The notes below the pieces were generated by a model, which saw nothing but the letters and a program-made list of their open reading frames with translations, was not told the origin of the DNA and did not search any database. DNA of 64,000 bases from Burkholderiales bacterium PBB3. Its GTDB lineage: Bacteria > Pseudomonadota > Gammaproteobacteria > Burkholderiales > Burkholderiaceae_C. A program made the position numbers and the translations under genes. Shown here one piece after another: positions 9,975 to 18,897 of the stretch; position 1 is the first letter of the stretch, and every line of letters begins with the position of its first letter. The stretch spans positions 302,896 through 366,895 of the forward strand of contig NKIK01000001.1 of NCBI GenBank assembly GCA_002256115.1, read 5' to 3'.

Positions 9975-10628
9975 ATGGCCACACTTAATCCAGAAGCCCG
10001 CGCCAATGTCACGCTCATCGACCACCCGCTGGTGCAGCACAAGCTCACGCTGATGCGCAAAAAAGAAGCCAGCACCAGCAGCTTCCGCCGCCTGCTCAAC
10101 GAGCTGGCCGGCTTGATGATTTACGAAGTCTGCCGCGACATGCCGCTACAGGACCTGGAAATTGAAACCCCGCTGGAGAAAACAACTGGCAAGGTCATCG
10201 ACGGCAAAAAACTGGTGTTTGCTAGCGTGCTGCGCGCCGGCAACGGCATTCTGGACGGCGTGCTGAGCGTCGTGCCTGGCGCGCGCGTCGGCCACGTAGG
10301 CCTGTACCGCGACCCCAAGACCCTGCAGGCCGTGGAGTACTACTTCAAGATGCCCAGCAACATGGAAGAGCGCGATGTGGTGGTGGTCGACCCCATGCTG
10401 GCCACCGGCAACTCCGCCGCCGCTGCGGTCGCCCGCCTGAAGGCCTGCAACCCGAAGTCCATCAAATTCCTGTGCCTGCTGACCTGCCCCGAAGGCATCA
10501 ACACCCTTTACAAGGAACACCCCGATGTGCGCGTGTTCACCGCCGCGATTGATCGCGGGCTGAACGACCACGGCTACATCATGCCGGGCCTGGGGGATGC
10601 GGGTGACCGGATTTTCGGCACACAATAA
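9975..10628 (+). CDS. upp: Uracil phosphoribosyltransferase
   Basis: 217 residues from [11 protein letters not shown] at 9975; the frame is open for 21 codons further up but this region is AT-rich and not conserved. Upp converts uracil plus PRPP to UMP in pyrimidine salvage. The PRPP-binding loop [13 protein letters not shown] and the uracil-binding [18 protein letters not shown] end are intact, as is [17 protein letters not shown] cytosine deaminase gene lies 1.1 kb downstream, so the locus can take cytosine to UMP. Confidence 0.97.
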   Translation: MATLNPEARANVTLIDHPLVQHKLTLMRKKEASTSSFRRLLNELAGLMIYEVCRDMPLQDLEIETPLEKTTGKVIDGKKLVFASVLRAGNGILDGVLSVVPGARVGHVGLYRDPKTLQAVEYYFKMPSNMEERDVVVVDPMLATGNSAAAAVARLKACNPKSIKFLCLLTCPEGINTLYKEHPDVRVFTAAIDRGLNDHGYIMPGLGDAGDRIFGTQ

Positions 10629-10652
10629 TTTGTAAGTTACTGATTTAATTGA

Positions 10653-10695
10653 ATGTTCAATGTATTATCTAAAAATAGAAAAATACATTGAACAT
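10653..10695. promoter_or_regulatory. Perfect 14-bp inverted repeat over the start codon
   Basis: Arms at 10653-10666 and 10682-10695 match perfectly over 14 bp with a 15-base A/T-rich loop. The right arm contains the ATG (10694) of the nucleotidyltransferase-like gene. The loop side of the left arm includes TATTAT, a plausible -10 box. The dyad could be an operator for an autoregulator or an mRNA hairpin that hides the start codon. There is no U-tract, so a terminator for upp is less likely. Confidence 0.6.
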
Positions 10696-11665
10696 GCCTT
10701 CCAGCACCTTCTTTTTAGATCAGTCAGAAAGCCAGAAACGTCAGTTCATTGACGCGGAAACGGTGTTTTTGGCGGCAGCCAAAGCCAAAAAAGCTGCGGC
10801 GGAGGTGCGTGGCAGCATGCTCTGGCGGGAGTTGCGCGGCAAGTCCACCCTGGTCCGCACCTCTGCCAGTGGTGCACAAAAATCTCTAGGCCCTCGTAGC
10901 GCAGAAACAGAGGCGATGTACGCCAGTTTCATGGTGCGCAAGAAATCTGCTGAAGACCGACAGAAGGCACTCAAAGCGCAACTGGCCACACAACAACGCC
11001 TGAATCGCGCGCTGCGGGTAGGCCGCGTGCCCAATGTGGTCGTCGGCGTGCTCAACGCGCTGGAAAGCATGGGCGTGCAGGAACACTTCACTGTCGTCGG
11101 CACACACGCTTTGTATGCCTACGAGACAGCCGCTGGTGTGCGAATTTCAGAAGAAGCCATGGCTACGCGCGATGTGGACATGCTGTTTGACACCCGAAAA
11201 CGCATCTCTTTCTTCACTGCGATGAAGAAGCTCGACAGCTCGCTAATCGGCGTGCTGCGCAAGGTCGACCCCAGCTTTGAAGTGGTGGAAGACCAGCTGT
11301 ACACCGCACGCAATCAGGACGGTTTCGAGGTCGACATCATCCGCCGTGCCGCCAAAGATGCGGACCCGCACCCACTGCGCATGAGCGATGAGGAAGACGA
11401 CTTCTGGGCGGTCCAAGTGTCGATGGGGGAAAAGTTGCAGTCGGCGCGCCGCATGGACCAGGTGGTGGTGGCCACTTCTGGTGAAATGGCACTGATGCGA
11501 ACCGTGCACCCGTTGGACTTTGCGCGCATCAAACTGGGCCTTTCCAAACGGATCGGACGCGATCCAAACAAGAGCGGCAAGGATGCGCTGCAATCACGTG
11601 TCGTCACCGATTTGGTCAACGAATACCTGCCACACTTCTTGCTTGCCGAAGGCGGAGACACTTGA
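10694..11665 (+). CDS. GSU2403-type nucleotidyltransferase-fold protein
   Basis: 323 residues. The central part, VGTHALYAYETAAGVRISEE followed by TRDVDMLFDTR and later GFEVDIIRR, matches the nucleotidyltransferase-fold family named after Geobacter GSU2403: the D-x-D of TRDVDMLF would be the metal-binding pair. Residues 1-110 are helical and charged and may form a coiled coil. Substrate and role are unknown; related folds occur in MNT/AbiEii-type antiviral or toxin systems, but no partner gene is adjacent. It sits between upp and codA, two genes that would make sense side by side, and has its own palindromic leader. A TTG two codons upstream is an alternative start. Confidence 0.72.
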   Translation: MPSSTFFLDQSESQKRQFIDAETVFLAAAKAKKAAAEVRGSMLWRELRGKSTLVRTSASGAQKSLGPRSAETEAMYASFMVRKKSAEDRQKALKAQLATQQRLNRALRVGRVPNVVVGVLNALESMGVQEHFTVVGTHALYAYETAAGVRISEEAMATRDVDMLFDTRKRISFFTAMKKLDSSLIGVLRKVDPSFEVVEDQLYTARNQDGFEVDIIRRAAKDADPHPLRMSDEEDDFWAVQVSMGEKLQSARRMDQVVVATSGEMALMRTVHPLDFARIKLGLSKRIGRDPNKSGKDALQSRVVTDLVNEYLPHFLLAEGGDT

Positions 11666-11670
11666 ATACC

Positions 11671-11724
11671 AAATCGTGCTTCCAAGCCGTGGATAGTGCG
11701 GGAGCAGCTATCAAATCCATAGTA
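11671..11724 (+). repeat. Dispersed border repeat, copy 1
   Basis: One of nine copies of a 55-60 bp repeat; the invariant core GGATAGTGCGGGAGCAG lies within 11686-11709. Here it fills the gap between the nucleotidyltransferase-like gene and codA and ends 17 bp before the codA ATG. Confidence 0.92.
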
Positions 11725-11741
11725 ATAACCAAGACAACTCT

Positions 11742-13022
11742 ATGCTTGATCTACTGATTCACAACGCCACTCTGCCCGACGGACGCACCGGCATGTCTGT
11801 GACCGTGCAAGACGGACGCATCACACAGGTTGAGCCCGGCCTGATGGCCCCAGCCCACAGCGTGGTGGATGCACAGGGCCAATTGCTCAGCCCGCCGTTT
11901 GTGGATGCCCATTTCCACATGGATGCCACGCTGAGCTACGGCCTGCCGCGCGTCAACCAGAGCGGTACGCTGCTGGAAGGCATTGCGCTGTGGGGCGAAC
12001 TCAAACCCCATCTGACCCAAGAAGCGCTGGTGGAGCGCGCGCTGGCCTACTGTGATTGGGCCGTGGCCAAGGGCCTGCTGGCCGTGCGCAGCCATGTGGA
12101 TGTGTGCGACCCGCGCCTGCTGGCCGTGGAGGCGCTGCTGGAAGTCAAACGCCGCGTTGCGCCGTATCTGGACTTGCAACTGGTCGCATTCCCCCAAGAC
12201 GGCGTGCTGCGCGACCCACAGGCCATGGACAAGCTGCAGCGCGCGCTGGCGATGGGTGTGGATGTGGTCGGCGGCATCCCCCACTTCGAACGCACCATGG
12301 CGGATGGCGCTTTGAGCGTCAAGCTGCTGTGCGAACTGGCTGCCGCCCAGGGCAAGCTGGTCGATATGCACTGCGACGAATCGGATGATCCGATGTCGCG
12401 CCACATCGAGACCCTGGCTTTTGAAACCCAGCGCCTGGGTTTGCACGGCCGCGTCACCGGCTCGCATTGCACCTCCATGCACAGCATGGACAACTATTAC
12501 GTCAGCAAACTGTTGCCGCTGATTGCCGAGGCGGGGGTCAGCATCGTCAGCAACCCGCTGATCAATATCACGCTGCAAGGCCGCTCAGACAGCTACCCCA
12601 AGCGCCGTGGCATGACGCGCGTGCCCGAGCTGCTGGCCGCTGGCGTGAACGTGGCCTTTGGCCACGACTGCGTGATGGACCCCTGGTATTCGCTGGGCAG
12701 TGGCGACATGCTGGAGGTGGCCAGCATGGGCCTGCACGTGGCGCAAATGACCAGCCAGAGCGCGATGCGCCAGTGTTTTGATGCGGTAACCACCAACGCC
12801 GCCCGCATCCTGCACCTGGACGGCTATGGGCTGGAAGTGGGCTGCCACGCCGACCTGGTGCTGCTGCAAGCCGGTGACCCGATTGAGGCCCTGCGCCTGC
12901 GCGCCACCCGCCTGATGGTGTGGCGGCGCGGCCAACTGGTGGCGCAAACGCCAGCAGCCGTAACCCAGCTGCAAATCGCAGGCCGCCCCACCTCTACCAA
13001 TTTAAGGCATTTTGGCCATTAG
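11742..13022 (+). CDS. codA: Cytosine deaminase
   Basis: 426 residues, similar along its length to E. coli CodA. Metal and catalytic motifs of the amidohydrolase fold are all present: HFHMD (HxH pair), SHVDVCDPRLLAVEALLEV, IPHFERT, HCDES with the catalytic Glu, GSHCTSMHS, QGRSDSYPKRRGMTRVPEL and FGHDCVMDPWYSLG with the metal Asp. The enzyme hydrolyses cytosine to uracil and ammonia; the uracil would feed upp at 9975. No cytosine permease gene is nearby. The last residues and stop codon lie at the edge of border repeat copy 2, and copy 1 precedes the start, so the gene is bracketed by direct repeats. Confidence 0.9.
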   Translation: MLDLLIHNATLPDGRTGMSVTVQDGRITQVEPGLMAPAHSVVDAQGQLLSPPFVDAHFHMDATLSYGLPRVNQSGTLLEGIALWGELKPHLTQEALVERALAYCDWAVAKGLLAVRSHVDVCDPRLLAVEALLEVKRRVAPYLDLQLVAFPQDGVLRDPQAMDKLQRALAMGVDVVGGIPHFERTMADGALSVKLLCELAAAQGKLVDMHCDESDDPMSRHIETLAFETQRLGLHGRVTGSHCTSMHSMDNYYVSKLLPLIAEAGVSIVSNPLINITLQGRSDSYPKRRGMTRVPELLAAGVNVAFGHDCVMDPWYSLGSGDMLEVASMGLHVAQMTSQSAMRQCFDAVTTNAARILHLDGYGLEVGCHADLVLLQAGDPIEALRLRATRLMVWRRGQLVAQTPAAVTQLQIAGRPTSTNLRHFGH

Positions 13023-13024
13023 AG

Positions 13025-13065
13025 CCCATGGATAGTGCGGGAGCAGCTCCTGTATTTATAGCAAA
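13025..13065 (+). repeat. Dispersed border repeat, copy 2
   Basis: Core at about 13027-13048. The left half is diverged (CCCATGG instead of GCCGTGG) and, with its GGCCAT box, extends into the final codons of codA. The right half ends in ATAGCAAA directly before the DUF3667 gene start at 13069, so any ribosome binding site for that gene must lie inside the repeat. Confidence 0.85.
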
Positions 13066-13068
13066 CCA

Positions 13069-14025
13069 ATGCAAGAACCTGCCCTGAATCCCACGCCCCT
13101 GCCGCTGCACTGCCCCAACTGCGACGCAGTTGTGCACGGGCCCTACTGCGCCCAATGCGGGCAAGAGACCCAGATCACTGTGCTGAAGCTGCGCGACTTT
13201 TCGCACGAGTACTTTCAGCACTTTGTGACGCTGGAGAGCCGCCTGTGGCGCACGCTGTGGACGCTGGTGCGCTACCCCGGCATGCTGACCACCGAGTTTC
13301 TGGTCGGCCGCCGCAGACGCTATGTGCGCCCACTGCCGCTGTACATCAGCCTGAGCTTTGCACTCTTTCTGTTGATGTCCTTCATACCGTCCCAGTTGAT
13401 CAAGATCGATGGACTGAAGGATCTGAGAGACCCAGGCACGAACGAGCTCATTGTGCCCCGCGATCAAATCAACAAGGGCAAGCCCATATTTCAGTTCACC
13501 GATAAGGAAACTGATGAGTACGACGTGAAAGAAGGATTACCCGAACTGGTCAAATTGGAGGCCAAAATGGGCCTACCCGACTGGCTCAAGCCCCTGTTCA
13601 AGCGTTACTACGACGCCGCGCAACGCTGGAACAAAGACCCGCAGGGGCAGCTAACGCGCTTCCTGCCCGTGTTTCAGACCAAGCTTCCATACGCAGTGTT
13701 TGCATTGGTTCCGCTGTTTGCCGTCAGCACCAGCCTGCTGTTTTGGCGGCGCAAGCGCTGGTATGCCGAACACTTCCTGTTCGCACTGCATCTGCATGCC
13801 TTTGTGTTCTTGACGATGCTAATCACGCTGGGGGGAGACAGCCCAGCGGCGGCACCGCTGCTGTACTTTGGCTGGTTGGCCTACCTGACGGTGGCCCTGC
13901 GCCGCTGGATGGGGGGCCGTTGGTGGCCCCAGGCGCTGCGGGCCTGGGTGCTGATCACTCTACACGGCATCTGCCTGACCCTGGTGCTGGTGGTAACCAT
14001 GGTGCTGACGCTGCCCAGCGTATAA
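13069..14025 (+). CDS. DUF3667 membrane protein with zinc ribbon
   Basis: 318 residues. The N-terminus has a four-Cys zinc ribbon, CPNC...CAQCG, followed by the DUF3667 block (LRDFSHEYFQHFVTLESRLW, TLWTLVRYPGMLTTEFLVGRR, YVRPLPLYISLSFALFLL). About four hydrophobic segments follow: near residues 88-105, 204-222, 235-265 and 285-315. Between the first and second is a charged loop of about 100 residues. The function of the family is unknown; it is an inner-membrane protein. No typical Shine-Dalgarno is seen because border repeat copy 2 abuts the start. Confidence 0.85.
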   Translation: MQEPALNPTPLPLHCPNCDAVVHGPYCAQCGQETQITVLKLRDFSHEYFQHFVTLESRLWRTLWTLVRYPGMLTTEFLVGRRRRYVRPLPLYISLSFALFLLMSFIPSQLIKIDGLKDLRDPGTNELIVPRDQINKGKPIFQFTDKETDEYDVKEGLPELVKLEAKMGLPDWLKPLFKRYYDAAQRWNKDPQGQLTRFLPVFQTKLPYAVFALVPLFAVSTSLLFWRRKRWYAEHFLFALHLHAFVFLTMLITLGGDSPAAAPLLYFGWLAYLTVALRRWMGGRWWPQALRAWVLITLHGICLTLVLVVTMVLTLPSV

Positions 14026-14075
14026 GCCGGGGGCAGCGCAGCACACGCAGTTGCAAGCGCTGGGGTTCGTCCGGA

Positions 14076-14567
14076 TTAAGCCGCGCGGACCAAGCGCACA
14101 AAGTACTTGGCTTTATGGGTGTGGCCCATGACACGGCCAGTTTTGAAATCGACCAACCAAGCCGCCAAATTGTCGGAAGCTTCTGGACGGGTAGACCAAA
14201 AAATGGCAGAAGGTGTATCGGGGAAAGCCGCTTTGTCGATAGCTGGTTTCTTTTGGCTCTTGTCGACGATACCTACCAGTTCATCTTTGCTAGGCAAACG
14301 CAAGGCAGGAGACATCGCCGCAGCCATTTCCTTGGCCTTGTCTAAGGCGACTTTGGTGGCTTTGCCAGCGCAGGCTTTGCCATCCCACTTCTGGCCCACA
14401 GCGCAACGCTGCCACACCAGTTTGGTCTGGGTGTCGGTCACTTCCTGGCCATCGGCTGAAATCACGAAACGGCCTTCGGCCTGGGCTGCAGACATGGAGG
14501 TCAAACCAGCCATCAGCAACGCAGCTGCAGACAAAAAGCGAGCCACGGGTGTAAAGCGAAAATTCAT
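14076..14567 (-). CDS. Secreted DUF1566 domain protein
   Basis: 163 residues. A signal peptide ends near AAQA (residue 30). The rest is a short DUF1566/Lcl-like domain: VTDTQTKLVWQRCAVGQKW, LRLPSKDELVGIVD, FWSTRPEASDNLAAWLVDF and KYFVRLVR, the pattern of this lectin-like family. Two Cys pairs may form disulphides. It is probably periplasmic or exported; a role is not known. It lies 101 bp downstream of the SlyD-like gene, same strand. Confidence 0.8.
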   Translation of the reverse strand: MNFRFTPVARFLSAAALLMAGLTSMSAAQAEGRFVISADGQEVTDTQTKLVWQRCAVGQKWDGKACAGKATKVALDKAKEMAAAMSPALRLPSKDELVGIVDKSQKKPAIDKAAFPDTPSAIFWSTRPEASDNLAAWLVDFKTGRVMGHTHKAKYFVRLVRAA

Positions 14568-14668
14568 TGCAATCCTTGGGTTTGGAATTAAGTGGATAGG
14601 GGAAGCCGAAAGCCTCCCCGCGCTAGCTGGTGAAATTATAAGAACGGAAAGACCTGATTCGCCACAGA

Positions 14669-15145
14669 TCAGTGGTGGTGACCGTGTTCGCCGTGCACAT
14701 GTTTGTGCGCGATTTCTTCGGCAGAGGCCGCGCGCACGTCGGTCACCTTCAGGCTCACGCGCAATTCTCGGCCTGCCAGCGGGTGGTTACCGTCCAGGTA
14801 CACGGTGTCGCCTTTGATTTTGAGCACGTGGTAAATCTGCTCGGCACCTGCATCGTTCACGCCCTGCAATTGCCCGCCTACTTTCACACCCGGTGGAAAT
14901 TCAGCTTTAGGAATGGTGCGCAGCAGGCTGTCATCGCGCTGGCCAAATCCGTCTTCGGGCAACAGCGGCAGGGTTACTTGGTAGCCGGGCTCACGGCCAT
15001 CCAGCGCCGCTTCCACTTTGGGGAATATGTTGTCATAGCCGCCGTGTAAATAGACTGCGGGGTCCTTGCCCTCGTCAATCAGCTTGCCAGTGGCATCGGC
15101 TATTTTGATCAACAGGGTTACGGCGGTGTCTTTTTCAATTTTCAT
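14669..15145 (-). CDS. SlyD-like FKBP peptidyl-prolyl isomerase
   Basis: 158 residues. FKBP domain with an inserted chaperone flap as in SlyD: VYLHGGYDNIFPKVEAALDG, LPEDGFGQRDDSLLRTIP, VYLDGNHPLAGRELRVSLKV. The last 12 residues, KHVHGEHGHHH, are a short His-rich metal-binding tail, typical of SlyD though shorter than in E. coli. It catalyses cis-trans isomerisation at proline and can bind nickel; cytoplasmic, no signal peptide. Confidence 0.92.
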   Translation of the reverse strand: MKIEKDTAVTLLIKIADATGKLIDEGKDPAVYLHGGYDNIFPKVEAALDGREPGYQVTLPLLPEDGFGQRDDSLLRTIPKAEFPPGVKVGGQLQGVNDAGAEQIYHVLKIKGDTVYLDGNHPLAGRELRVSLKVTDVRAASAEEIAHKHVHGEHGHHH

Positions 15146-15274
15146 GGGAATAGATCAGGAGAAAGGGTTAACGGGTCAGTCGCGTATTCTCGCCGCAACC
15201 ACTGGAGGATGAAAATTCACCTCGGCAAACCCTGGCAACGCGCCCTATCCGCCCCTTTCTTTGCCCGCCTTACG

Positions 15275-16870
15275 TCAATAGCGTGCCAGCGCCGGCCGCA
15301 TGCCCAGGCCGCCCAACAAACCATTGCCCGGCTGATCCTGCGGATTGAGCAGAAACACAGCGACGGAGGTCACCAAATCATCGGCCTGGCTGCGCAGGCT
15401 GCTGGCCGCAGCCGCCATCTGCTCCACCAGCGCGGCGTTTTGCTGCGTCGCTTGGTCAATCTGAGCAATCGCCTCGCCCACCTGAGAGACGCCTGCGGCC
15501 TGTTCACTGCTGGCTGCGCTAATCTGGCCCACGATATCGGTCACACGGCGGATGCTGGCCACCACCTCGGCCATGGTGCTACCTGCCTGGTCCACCAGCG
15601 CGGTGCCATGCTCGACCCGCTCGACACTGGCGTTGATCAGGGTCTTGATTTCCTTGGCTGCCTCCGCGGAGCGGCTTGCCAGGCTGCGCACTTCGCTAGC
15701 CACCACCGCAAAACCACGGCCCTGCTCGCCCGCGCGGGCGGCCTCTACTGCAGCGTTCAGCGCCAGGATATTGGTCTGAAAAGCGATGCCATCAATCACG
15801 CTGATGATGTCTGAAATCTTGCGCGAGGACTCGTTGATACCGCGCATGGTTTCCACCACTTGGCCCACCACCTGACCACCGCGCACCGCCACGCTAGAAG
15901 CCTGGGCCGCCAGTTGGTTGGCCTGGCGTGCGTTATCGGCACTGTGGGATACCGTGGAGTCCAGCTCCTCCATCGAAGATGCGGTTTCTTCTAGGGCGCT
16001 GGCCTGTTGCTCGGTGCGCATCGACAAATCATGGTTGCCGCTGGAAATCTCACCACTGGCATTGGCCACGCTGTGCGAACCCTGGCGCACACCGGCCACC
16101 AGCTTCACCAGATTCTCTTGCATGGACCGCAAGGAGCGCATCAGATGGCCCACTTCGTCATTGCCACGCACATGGATAACATGGGTCAAATCCCCGTGGG
16201 CCACTTGGTCGGCAAACTCAGCCGCTTCCTCCAGAGGTTGCACAATTTGGCGGCTCAGCCACACCGCGCCCACCATAGACACTGCGGCCACCAGCAACAT
16301 CACCACCAAAGAAATGCGTGTTGCGGCGCGGGCCTGCTGGCTGGCGTCTTGCGTAGCCGCCACCTCCTTTTTGGAGAGTGCGGCGCGCAACTGGTCCAGG
16401 GTTTCCGCCGCGCCACGGTCTTTGCCTTTGGCCGCCTTGTCACCCGCAGCAAAGTCATTGTCGGCAGCCTTGTAGGCCTCAAACGCCTGCTTGTAACCGT
16501 CTTGGGCCTTGCCCATTTCATCTGACAGCTTGGTCACCAGCGTTTGTTCCTCTGTGCCGTCCGCCACCAAGACATCCAGCTCTTTGATTGCTGAGCTGAC
16601 CTCCCCCATTTTTTTAAGGTGAGCGGTCCAGTACTTTTCCTGGTCTTTCGGGTCTTTTCCCCTGAGCAGCACGTTTTTCCACTCTTGAATGGCGGTAGCA
16701 AAGTGGGCGGAGATTTCGGCACCTTTTTTGTGCCCGGCCACCTGGTGCAAAACATCGTCTTCAAAACTGCCAATGGCCTGGTTCAGCTTGTAAATGCCGA
16801 ACATACCACCCGCAAACAACAGGCATAAGGCCAATGCAAATGCCAATGGAAGTTTCAATCGCAATTTCAT
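15275..16870 (-). CDS. Methyl-accepting chemotaxis protein
   Basis: 531 residues. TM1 is near residues 7-28 ([20 protein letters not shown]), a four-helix periplasmic domain of about 155 residues follows, TM2 is near 185-208 ([20 protein letters not shown]), then a HAMP linker and the cytoplasmic signalling domain. The hairpin tip [20 protein letters not shown] with [17 protein letters not shown] is the CheA/CheW contact region. The ligand is not predictable. No che genes are near, so this is a stand-alone receptor of a polar array. Confidence 0.95.
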   Translation of the reverse strand: MKLRLKLPLAFALALCLLFAGGMFGIYKLNQAIGSFEDDVLHQVAGHKKGAEISAHFATAIQEWKNVLLRGKDPKDQEKYWTAHLKKMGEVSSAIKELDVLVADGTEEQTLVTKLSDEMGKAQDGYKQAFEAYKAADNDFAAGDKAAKGKDRGAAETLDQLRAALSKKEVAATQDASQQARAATRISLVVMLLVAAVSMVGAVWLSRQIVQPLEEAAEFADQVAHGDLTHVIHVRGNDEVGHLMRSLRSMQENLVKLVAGVRQGSHSVANASGEISSGNHDLSMRTEQQASALEETASSMEELDSTVSHSADNARQANQLAAQASSVAVRGGQVVGQVVETMRGINESSRKISDIISVIDGIAFQTNILALNAAVEAARAGEQGRGFAVVASEVRSLASRSAEAAKEIKTLINASVERVEHGTALVDQAGSTMAEVVASIRRVTDIVGQISAASSEQAAGVSQVGEAIAQIDQATQQNAALVEQMAAAASSLRSQADDLVTSVAVFLLNPQDQPGNGLLGGLGMRPALARY

Positions 16871-17056
16871 CAGGGACCCCCTTCAGGAAAGACCGATACC
16901 ACACACAACACACTTCAGCAGTTTGCAAGCAAGCACCGCGCCACGCACAGAATGCACTGGCACGGCGAAATACTAAGTCAATCCAAGGAGAAGGGGAAGT
17001 GAATTCGCGTGGGCCCAGCGCCACGATAGAAATTCGATCCAAGAGTGCAAGGGCCT

Positions 17057-18502
17057 TCAATCGTCGCTTGGAACAATGGCCTCGGTGTAATCCACCAGCG
17101 CGCCCAAAATCTCCTCGCCCCGCGCGTCCGCGTCTTCGCTGAGCGTGTCAATTTCTTCCAGCAATTGCTCCGCCGTGCGCGCACCGTCTAGCCCACGCAG
17201 CAGGCGGTCCGCCCGGTGGGCTTGCCATTGCGCAGTCTCAGCAGTTGAAAGCGTATCCGGAAAATTGCGCGCACGGTAGCGAAACACCAGTTCGCCCAGT
17301 CGGGCATCGTCAAAGGCCTGCCGCTTATGGCCCATCTGTTCTGGCGGCAATGCCCTGAATTCATTCAACCGGCGGCGGTCCCGGTCATTCACAAAGCCGC
17401 CATACAAGTCCTCGTCTACATCCAATGCGGGCGCTGCGGGGCGGGCAAACACCTCGGGCCAGATAGCGCTCATGTCTGGCAGATCGCGGGCGCGGGCCGC
17501 ATTTTCCAGTTGCGTAACGATATCCACACCCCAGCGCTGGGCCATGACCTCGCTCACCACGCGCAGATTGCCCATCACCATGGGGGAGCGGTTCAGGTGA
17601 ATCGATTTGAGCGGCAAGCGCGTCATGCCCTCCGGCAAATCCGCCGTTTTGGTGAACAGCCGCAGGCGCAGGTCTGCCGCGTTCAGGCTGGCCAACTCGG
17701 TGGGGTCGTGGGCCAGTTCCCAGGCCAGCATTTCATTCTTGTTTTTGGGGTGCATCGCCAGCGGCCACATCAGCGCCAGGCAGCCGCGCTCCACACCGAA
17801 CATGCCCGACACATGCCAAAACGGTCGTGCGTGCTGCAGGCTACTGGGCAGGCCCAGCTCCTCCATCACCCTGTCTTTGCGGTGCAGGCCAAAGCAAAAC
17901 TCAAACAAGCGCGGCTGCGCGTCTTTGAGCTTGCGGGCCAGAGCAATGGTGGCCCGCACGTCCGACAGCGCATCGTGGGCGGACTCATGCAACAGGCCAT
18001 TGGCCGCTGCCAGATCACCCAGCTTGAAACTCACGCCGCATTCGGGCTTGGTGGGCCACTCCAGGCCCTCCGGTCGTAGCGCGTAGGCCGTACGCACTAC
18101 ATCCAGCAGGTCCCAGCGCCCACAGCCGTTTTGCCATTCGCGGGCGTACGGGTCCATCAAGTTGCGCCATAGCATGAAGCGCGTGATTTCGTCATCAAAA
18201 CGAATCGTGTTGTAACCCACGCCAACGGTGTTGTCTTGCGCAAACGCGGCCTCAATTTGCGCGGCAAACTGATACTCCGGAATACCCCGCTCCCAGCAGA
18301 TTTGCGGCGTGATGCCGGTGATCAGGCAAGACTGCGGGTCCGGAAGAAAGTCGGGCGCAGGCTGGCAGTACAGCATCAGTGGATCGCCCACTTCGTTCAG
18401 ATCAGCATCCGTGCGAATGGCAGCGAACTGCGCGGGTCGGTCACGCCGCGGATTGGCCCCGAAAGTTTCGTAGTCGTGCCAGAGGAAGGTGTGGCTGTGC
18501 AT
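17057..18502 (-). CDS. sbcB: Exodeoxyribonuclease I
   Basis: 481 residues from MHSHTFLWHDYETFG at 18502, close to the 475 of E. coli ExoI. The frame is open for 83 codons upstream, but that part has no similarity to ExoI and the catalytic DYE would be far from the N-terminus. DEDD residues: HDYETFG, then NTIRFDDEITRFML and HDALSDVRATIALA; the SH3-like and C-terminal domains follow (PEVFARPAAPALDVDEDLY, YRARNFPDTLS). It degrades single-stranded DNA 3' to 5' in recombination and mismatch repair. Confidence 0.95.
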   Translation of the reverse strand: MHSHTFLWHDYETFGANPRRDRPAQFAAIRTDADLNEVGDPLMLYCQPAPDFLPDPQSCLITGITPQICWERGIPEYQFAAQIEAAFAQDNTVGVGYNTIRFDDEITRFMLWRNLMDPYAREWQNGCGRWDLLDVVRTAYALRPEGLEWPTKPECGVSFKLGDLAAANGLLHESAHDALSDVRATIALARKLKDAQPRLFEFCFGLHRKDRVMEELGLPSSLQHARPFWHVSGMFGVERGCLALMWPLAMHPKNKNEMLAWELAHDPTELASLNAADLRLRLFTKTADLPEGMTRLPLKSIHLNRSPMVMGNLRVVSEVMAQRWGVDIVTQLENAARARDLPDMSAIWPEVFARPAAPALDVDEDLYGGFVNDRDRRRLNEFRALPPEQMGHKRQAFDDARLGELVFRYRARNFPDTLSTAETAQWQAHRADRLLRGLDGARTAEQLLEEIDTLSEDADARGEEILGALVDYTEAIVPSDD

Positions 18503-18897
18503 AGGGCACAACACTACACTATTCGCGATGTAACAAAGTAGTCTCCATGCCTGTTGCGACTGTCGATTGAGTGACTTCATCAAAGGCATTACAGCGACCG
18601 CTTCTCCCGCCGCACCAGAATTGCTTAGTCCAGAATTTCGAGAAAGTTGTTGTTGACCCGCTTTGCACAGGAGCATTTGCTCCAGCGGTACTGGCCCCAT
18701 GCCACCTGTACCATTCAATCCATACAGTCTGTGGCGCTCGCAATAGCTCACGCAGACTCTGAACCTCTAGGATTAAGGTCTAGCATGATCAATCAGTGCG
18801 GTATTTCACTCCTCGGAAGCACTATCCGCCTCGGCTTGCCTAACTGGCGCAAGGCAAGCACGGCAAGACAAAGTTCAGTAGCAAATCTGTGCAGACT
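18503..18897. other. Unassigned 395-bp spacer upstream of sbcB
   Basis: The gap between sbcB and the HEPN-like gene must hold promoters for both. It has short open frames on both strands but none has a recognisable product, a good ribosome binding site or a start that fits. Composition is intermediate between the GC-rich backbone and the AT-richer gene to the right. I see no tRNA, terminator or border repeat in it. It could be a decayed gene or one flank of the inserted segment. Confidence 0.4.
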
